9,219 bases of DNA from Actinobacteria bacterium 13_2_20CM_68_14. Its GTDB lineage: Bacteria; Actinomycetota; Thermoleophilia; Gaiellales; Gaiellaceae. The notes under the pieces were generated by a model that saw nothing but the letters and a program-made list of their open reading frames with translations, ran no database searches and was not told where the DNA came from. Below are positions 7,001 to 9,219 of the stretch, one piece after another. The stretch lies in the NCBI GenBank assembly GCA_001914705.1, contig MNDB01000103.1, forward strand, positions 2,571 through 11,789, read 5' to 3'. A program made the position numbers and the translations under genes. The first letter of the stretch is position 1. Every line of letters starts with the position of its first letter.

Positions 7001-7224
7001 GAGCGCAAGGCCGAAAGGATTTCGTCGTGCTCGGGGAACCGTCCTTCGGACTGCTTCGAGAAGACGAGCCGCCCGTCGGCGACCACGTCGTACTGGCTCT
7101 TCGCGCCCTCGATCGCCTCCGCGTCGTAGCCCTGGTCGATCAGCTCAGCCGCGAGACTCGCGGCTCGTTCGTCATAGCCGTTTCAGACGGGGCAATAGAA
7201 GATCTCGACGCGCACGCGGCGCAT
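6997..7224 (-). CDS. SelW/Rdx-family selenoprotein (C-P-V-U motif, UGA = Sec at codon 14)
   Basis: A 75-residue thioredoxin-like protein that appears only if the in-frame TGA at 7185-7183 is read as selenocysteine. The ATG at 7224 gives M-R-R-V-R-V-E-I-F-Y-C11-P-V-U14-N-G-Y. This is the beta1-CxxU-alpha1 start of the Rdx (SelW/SelT/SelH) family. The rest fits the same small fold: a helix at 17-31, a strand around Y-D-V-V-A-D-G-R-L-V-F-S-K (45-57), then the family hallmark E-G-R-F-P-E-H-D-E-I-L-S-A-L-R (60-74). The family is thought to have redox roles; natural substrates are poorly known. A hairpin fitting a bacterial SECIS follows the TGA. The gene starts 30 bp after the methyltransferase stop, so it may be the last gene of the alr-CCA-methyltransferase unit or be read from its own promoter. 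Its stop overlaps that of the marR gene. An opposite-strand open frame (7027-7245) is a shadow. Confidence 0.9.
7147..7165 (-). promoter_or_regulatory. Predicted bacterial SECIS element of the SelW-like mRNA
   Basis: On the minus strand a perfect stem AGCCGCG/CGCGGCT encloses the loop AGTCT; the arms can zip further to 8 bp with a 3-nt loop. The loop starts 24 nt after the TGA (7185-7183) and has G as its second base. The loop resembles the AGGUCU loop of the E. coli fdhF SECIS (recalled, not looked up). The hairpin is coding (R-A-A-S-L-A-A) and uses CGA and AGT, codons that look uncommon in this window, consistent with selection on RNA structure. Confidence 0.85.
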
Positions 7225-7241
7225 CGTAGCCGTACAGCCTC

Positions 7242-7255
7242 GTGATCAAGATCAC
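7242..7255. promoter_or_regulatory. Perfect palindrome GTGATC-AA-GATCAC, operator candidate
   Basis: A 14-bp perfect dyad sits between the methyltransferase stop (it overlaps the last stop base) and the SelW-like ATG 18 bp further on. It reads as GTGA-N6-TCAC, the core half-site spacing of CRP/FNR-superfamily operators. If real, it would let the SelW-like gene be controlled separately from the genes upstream. A chance GATC-rich palindrome or a small hairpin remains possible. Confidence 0.4.
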
Positions 7256-7956
7256 TACGCGCGCCGCAGCAGGTACCAGCCGAGCTCGGCGGTGTAGTCC
7301 CGCGGCGCCAGCGCTTTTGCCTGCTCTCGCTGCTCGCCCTCGCAGCCGGCGAGATCGAGATATGGCTCGAGCTCGCGTTGCTCGCGCACGAACTCCGCCC
7401 TGAGCAGCACGAGGCTGTTGGCCTCGAACAGCTGGCGGAGATCGACGTCGGCGAGCGTCCGCGTGTGCGTCGGATCGCGGGTCCGCTCGTACGTGTTCAG
7501 CTCGCCCGCCGCGAGTGGGTCGTTCGGCGCAATCTGGTCGGCGACGAGCACGGTCCCGCCCGGTCTGGTCACCCTGGTCAGCTCGGCGATCACCAGCTCA
7601 GGCCGCGGCACGTGATGCAGCGTCCGCAGCGTTCCCGCCAGGTCGAAGGACGCGCGCGCGAAATCGAGCTTCTCGATGTTGCCCTCGACGAAGGTGACAT
7701 TCGGAGGCGCCTTGGCCCGGCCGCGCTCGATCAGCTCCGGAACGAGCTCGACCGCCACGACCTCCTGTACGAGCGGCGCCAGTGCGAAGGCCAAGGCGCC
7801 GGTGCCCGCGCCGGCATCGAGCGCTCGCTCCTCGCCGGTCAGCGGCACGAAGTCGCGGATGCGCGAGGCGAGCTCCTCCGCGCGGCGCTCCTGCAGCGCG
7901 GCGAGCCGATCAGCCGTCGCTGCGAACCGAGCCCGCGTTGCGTCGTGCGTACTCAA
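7255..7956 (-). CDS. SAM-dependent class I methyltransferase (UbiE/Methyltransf_11 type)
   Basis: A 233-residue methyltransferase using S-adenosylmethionine. Motif I is A45-L-D-A-G-A-G-T-G-A-L-A56; the acidic residue that ends strand beta-2 and would bind ribose is E70 in V-A-V-E-L-V. Then come G-N-I-E-K-L-D-F (92-99), L-H-H-V-P-R-P-E (113-120) and R-V-T-R-P-G-G-T-V-L-V-A-D (128-140), the post-I to motif III pattern of UbiE-like enzymes. The D-P-T-H-T-R-T segment (161-167) also recurs in this group. The acceptor is unknown; a small molecule or lipid is typical. The TTG at 7956 is chosen because AAGGAGG lies 6 nt before it, the best ribosome binding site in the window. It sits inside the end of the upstream CCA-type gene, overlapping it by 47 nt, so the two are probably translationally linked. 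A longer open frame up to 8067 lacks homology. Confidence 0.88.
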   Translation of the reverse strand: MSTHDATRARFAATADRLAALQERRAEELASRIRDFVPLTGEERALDAGAGTGALAFALAPLVQEVVAVELVPELIERGRAKAPPNVTFVEGNIEKLDFARASFDLAGTLRTLHHVPRPELVIAELTRVTRPGGTVLVADQIAPNDPLAAGELNTYERTRDPTHTRTLADVDLRQLFEANSLVLLRAEFVREQRELEPYLDLAGCEGEQREQAKALAPRDYTAELGWYLLRRA

Positions 7957-9040
7957 GTGCTTCCTCCTTGGTCGTGATCGTGCCAGCAGCGCGCTCTTCG
8001 GCGATCTCCTCGAGCAACCTGCCGACCTCGGGCCCGGGCGGAAGCTCGAGCTCGCCACCACGGACAAGCGGCTTCCTGGGCTCCGTCTCCCTGTCGCGGA
8101 TTACGGCGTCGTCGAACCCGCGTGCGCCCAGGAACGCGAGCGCCTCGAGCGCCCAGGGCTCGGTCGCGCGACGGAAGCGGTGGATCGCCCGCGGCGAGTC
8201 GTTCGCCGGCGGCTCGGCCCGCAAGAGTGTGCGGGCAAACCGCCTCGTCTCGTTCGAGATCGGCAGCTTCAGCAGGTTCTCGCCGAAGACGACGACAAGG
8301 TCGTAGTCGGGATACCCTGCGGCGCCGGCACGTTCGATGCTCGTCAGCGAGCCGCCGAGGGGCTCGAGCAGCCCGAGCTCGTCGAGCCTCCGGAAGCCGT
8401 CAACAGACAGCCGTCGGAGCTCGGCGAGGATCCGCTCCTTGGACGGCTGCGTGACGAGCGCGGAGTCCCTACGGATGAGCTCCTCGGTCTCCGGAACGAG
8501 CCGGAAGTCGAACGGCAGCTCGTCTTCCAGCCGGGGGCCCCTCAACAGCCGGAGCGGGTCGTCTCGGAAGACGGACTCGCCGATCGCGCGGAGACGTTTC
8601 GCCGCCAGATCGTCGTAGCCGTTGAACGGATCCACGCTCTCGCCGGTGCCTGCGCGTTCTGCGATTGCGTTGATGCTGAAGTCGCGGGTCGCCAGGTCGT
8701 CCTCGATCGGGCCGGTCAGAGGCGTGAAATCGACAGTGCGGCCGTCGTCGAGCGCAACCCGCCAGGCTCCGTGTCGCTCGGAGAGAGGAAAGGGCGCGCC
8801 CCCGGACGCCCGGGCGTACCGCCGAGCCGCCCGCTCCGGGGCGGCAACAGCGACGTCGACGTCGACGATCGGCCGATCGAGCGCCTCGTCGCGAACCGCG
8901 CCGCCTACGATCCAGGCCTCCTCGCCGGCGAACAGCTCTTCAACGAGCTCACGAATCGACGACCACCCGCCTGGAGCGGGCGGGATTGCTGTTGATCCCG
9001 CAAACCAGCTCGTAGTTGATCGTGCCGGCCACGCGGGCAT
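7910..9040 (-). CDS. CCA tRNA nucleotidyltransferase / poly(A) polymerase family protein
   Basis: A class II nucleotidyltransferase, most likely the enzyme that adds or repairs CCA at tRNA 3' ends; a poly(A) polymerase role cannot be excluded. Numbered from the ATG at 9040 (376 aa), it has G46-G-A-V-R-D51, the metal-binding D60-V-D62, T-R-D-F-S-I-N-A-I-A (118-127), D-P-F-N-G-Y-D-D-L (137-145), R-L-R-A-I-G (149-154) and D-P-L-R-L-L-R (161-167). After that it departs from the family: the usual R-A-V-R-F-A stretch reads R-G-P-R-L-E-D. The C-terminal half is helical with no HD domain seen. The start is unsure: 9040 is the only ATG/GTG/TTG before the conserved block and would overlap alr by 92 nt. 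An ATT at 8956, just before the alr stop, would fit the family length better. It is the middle gene of alr-CCA-methyltransferase. Confidence 0.85.
   Translation of the reverse strand: MPAWPARSTTSWFAGSTAIPPAPGGWSSIRELVEELFAGEEAWIVGGAVRDEALDRPIVDVDVAVAAPERAARRYARASGGAPFPLSERHGAWRVALDDGRTVDFTPLTGPIEDDLATRDFSINAIAERAGTGESVDPFNGYDDLAAKRLRAIGESVFRDDPLRLLRGPRLEDELPFDFRLVPETEELIRRDSALVTQPSKERILAELRRLSVDGFRRLDELGLLEPLGGSLTSIERAGAAGYPDYDLVVVFGENLLKLPISNETRRFARTLLRAEPPANDSPRAIHRFRRATEPWALEALAFLGARGFDDAVIRDRETEPRKPLVRGGELELPPGPEVGRLLEEIAEERAAGTITTKEEALEYARRNAGSVRSDG
7963..7969 (-). promoter_or_regulatory. Strong Shine-Dalgarno for the methyltransferase
   Basis: AAGGAGG on the minus strand with a 6-nt spacer to the TTG at 7956. 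It lies within the coding region of the preceding nucleotidyltransferase and decides the methyltransferase start. It stands out because most other starts in the window have no such site. Confidence 0.8.
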
Positions 9041-9219
9041 GATCTTCCGCCATCACCCCGTCGCCGAGCAACGTCACCGGCGTGCCGGCGGGGAGCTCGC
9101 GATCGAGCTCGACGGCGAGCGCGTCCATGGAGATCGTGCCGACGACGCGGCGCGGCTCGCCTTCGATCCGCACTTCGGTTCCGGTCAGGTCGCGGCGAAA
9201 GCCGTCCGCGTAGCCGACG
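8949..9219 (-). CDS. alr: Alanine racemase, C-terminal part (5' end beyond the window)
   Basis: The last 89 residues of a PLP-dependent alanine racemase, which makes D-alanine for peptidoglycan. Visible signatures are V-G-Y-A-D-G-F-R-R at the start of the fragment, V-V-G-T-I-S-M-D (substrate-binding Met and Asp of the C-terminal beta domain), L-P-A-G-T-P-V-T-L-L-G (the loop before the last strands) and T-I-N-Y-E-L-V-C-G-I (with the active-site-entry Tyr). The PLP lysine and the catalytic tyrosine lie outside the window. The short tail after G-I-N-S-N-P-A-R ends with V-V-V-D-S. The gene overlaps the start of the CCA-type gene, which indicates a shared transcript. Assignment is confident despite truncation. 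Confidence 0.93.
   Translation of the reverse strand, partial: VGYADGFRRDLTGTEVRIEGEPRRVVGTISMDALAVELDRELPAGTPVTLLGDGVMAEDHARVAGTINYELVCGINSNPARSRRVVVDS

Noticed and set aside
7027..7245. A 72-residue plus-strand open frame between marR and the methyltransferase.
   Set aside because: It resembles no family and lies opposite the SelW-like gene, whose Rdx motifs and SECIS explain the same DNA.
7676..8995. A 439-residue plus-strand open frame opposite the CCA-type and methyltransferase genes.
   Set aside because: The minus strand has clear nucleotidyltransferase and SAM-binding motifs with coherent overlaps; the plus-strand product has none.

Overview
The window is high-GC, bacterial and gene-dense. 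The strong third-position G/C preference, GTG/TTG starts, lack of clear Shine-Dalgarno sites at most starts, and gene families present suggest an actinobacterium, possibly a deep-branching lineage such as Thermoleophilia/Gaiellales. That placement is inference from style and content; there is no rRNA or lineage marker in the window.

The main result is two genes whose reading frames are interrupted by an in-frame UGA at the exact position of a catalytic cysteine. Both look like genuine selenoproteins. The first (1065-1523, +) is an AhpE-type 1-Cys peroxiredoxin of 152 residues with UGA at codon 45, the peroxidatic position. The second (6997-7224, -) is a 75-residue SelW/Rdx-family thioredoxin-like protein with a C-P-V-U motif. 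In each case a perfect 7-bp hairpin with a 5-nt loop lies 21-24 nt downstream of the UGA, with a G at the second loop position. This is the layout of a bacterial SECIS element. A standard gene caller would cut the first gene down and would miss the second, so the organism should carry selA/B/C/D elsewhere.

Layout from left to right. (i) 87-1523 (+): a secreted YVTN-like beta-propeller protein, then the Sec-peroxiredoxin 9 bp later, probably co-transcribed. (ii) 1525-2301 (-): fabI enoyl-ACP reductase, convergent with the peroxiredoxin and separated by one base. (iii) 2341-5715 (+): a large secreted subtilisin-like protease with an I9-like propeptide, inserted PA domain and beta-rich C-terminal domains, divergent from fabI across 39 bp. 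(iv) 5788-7000 (+): a short-chain dehydrogenase and a MarR-type regulator, probably an operon. (v) 6997-9219 (-): reading in transcription order, alr (alanine racemase, 5' end outside the window), a CCA-adding/poly(A) polymerase-type nucleotidyltransferase, a SAM methyltransferase and the SelW-like selenoprotein. The first three overlap each other; the last follows after 30 bp holding a perfect GTGA-N6-TCAC palindrome.

Functionally the region mixes housekeeping genes (fabI, alr, CCA-type enzyme) with redox proteins (two selenoproteins, one SDR). No mobile elements, rRNA, tRNA or CRISPR repeats were seen. Coding density is very high and no gene-free stretch exceeds 300 bases.
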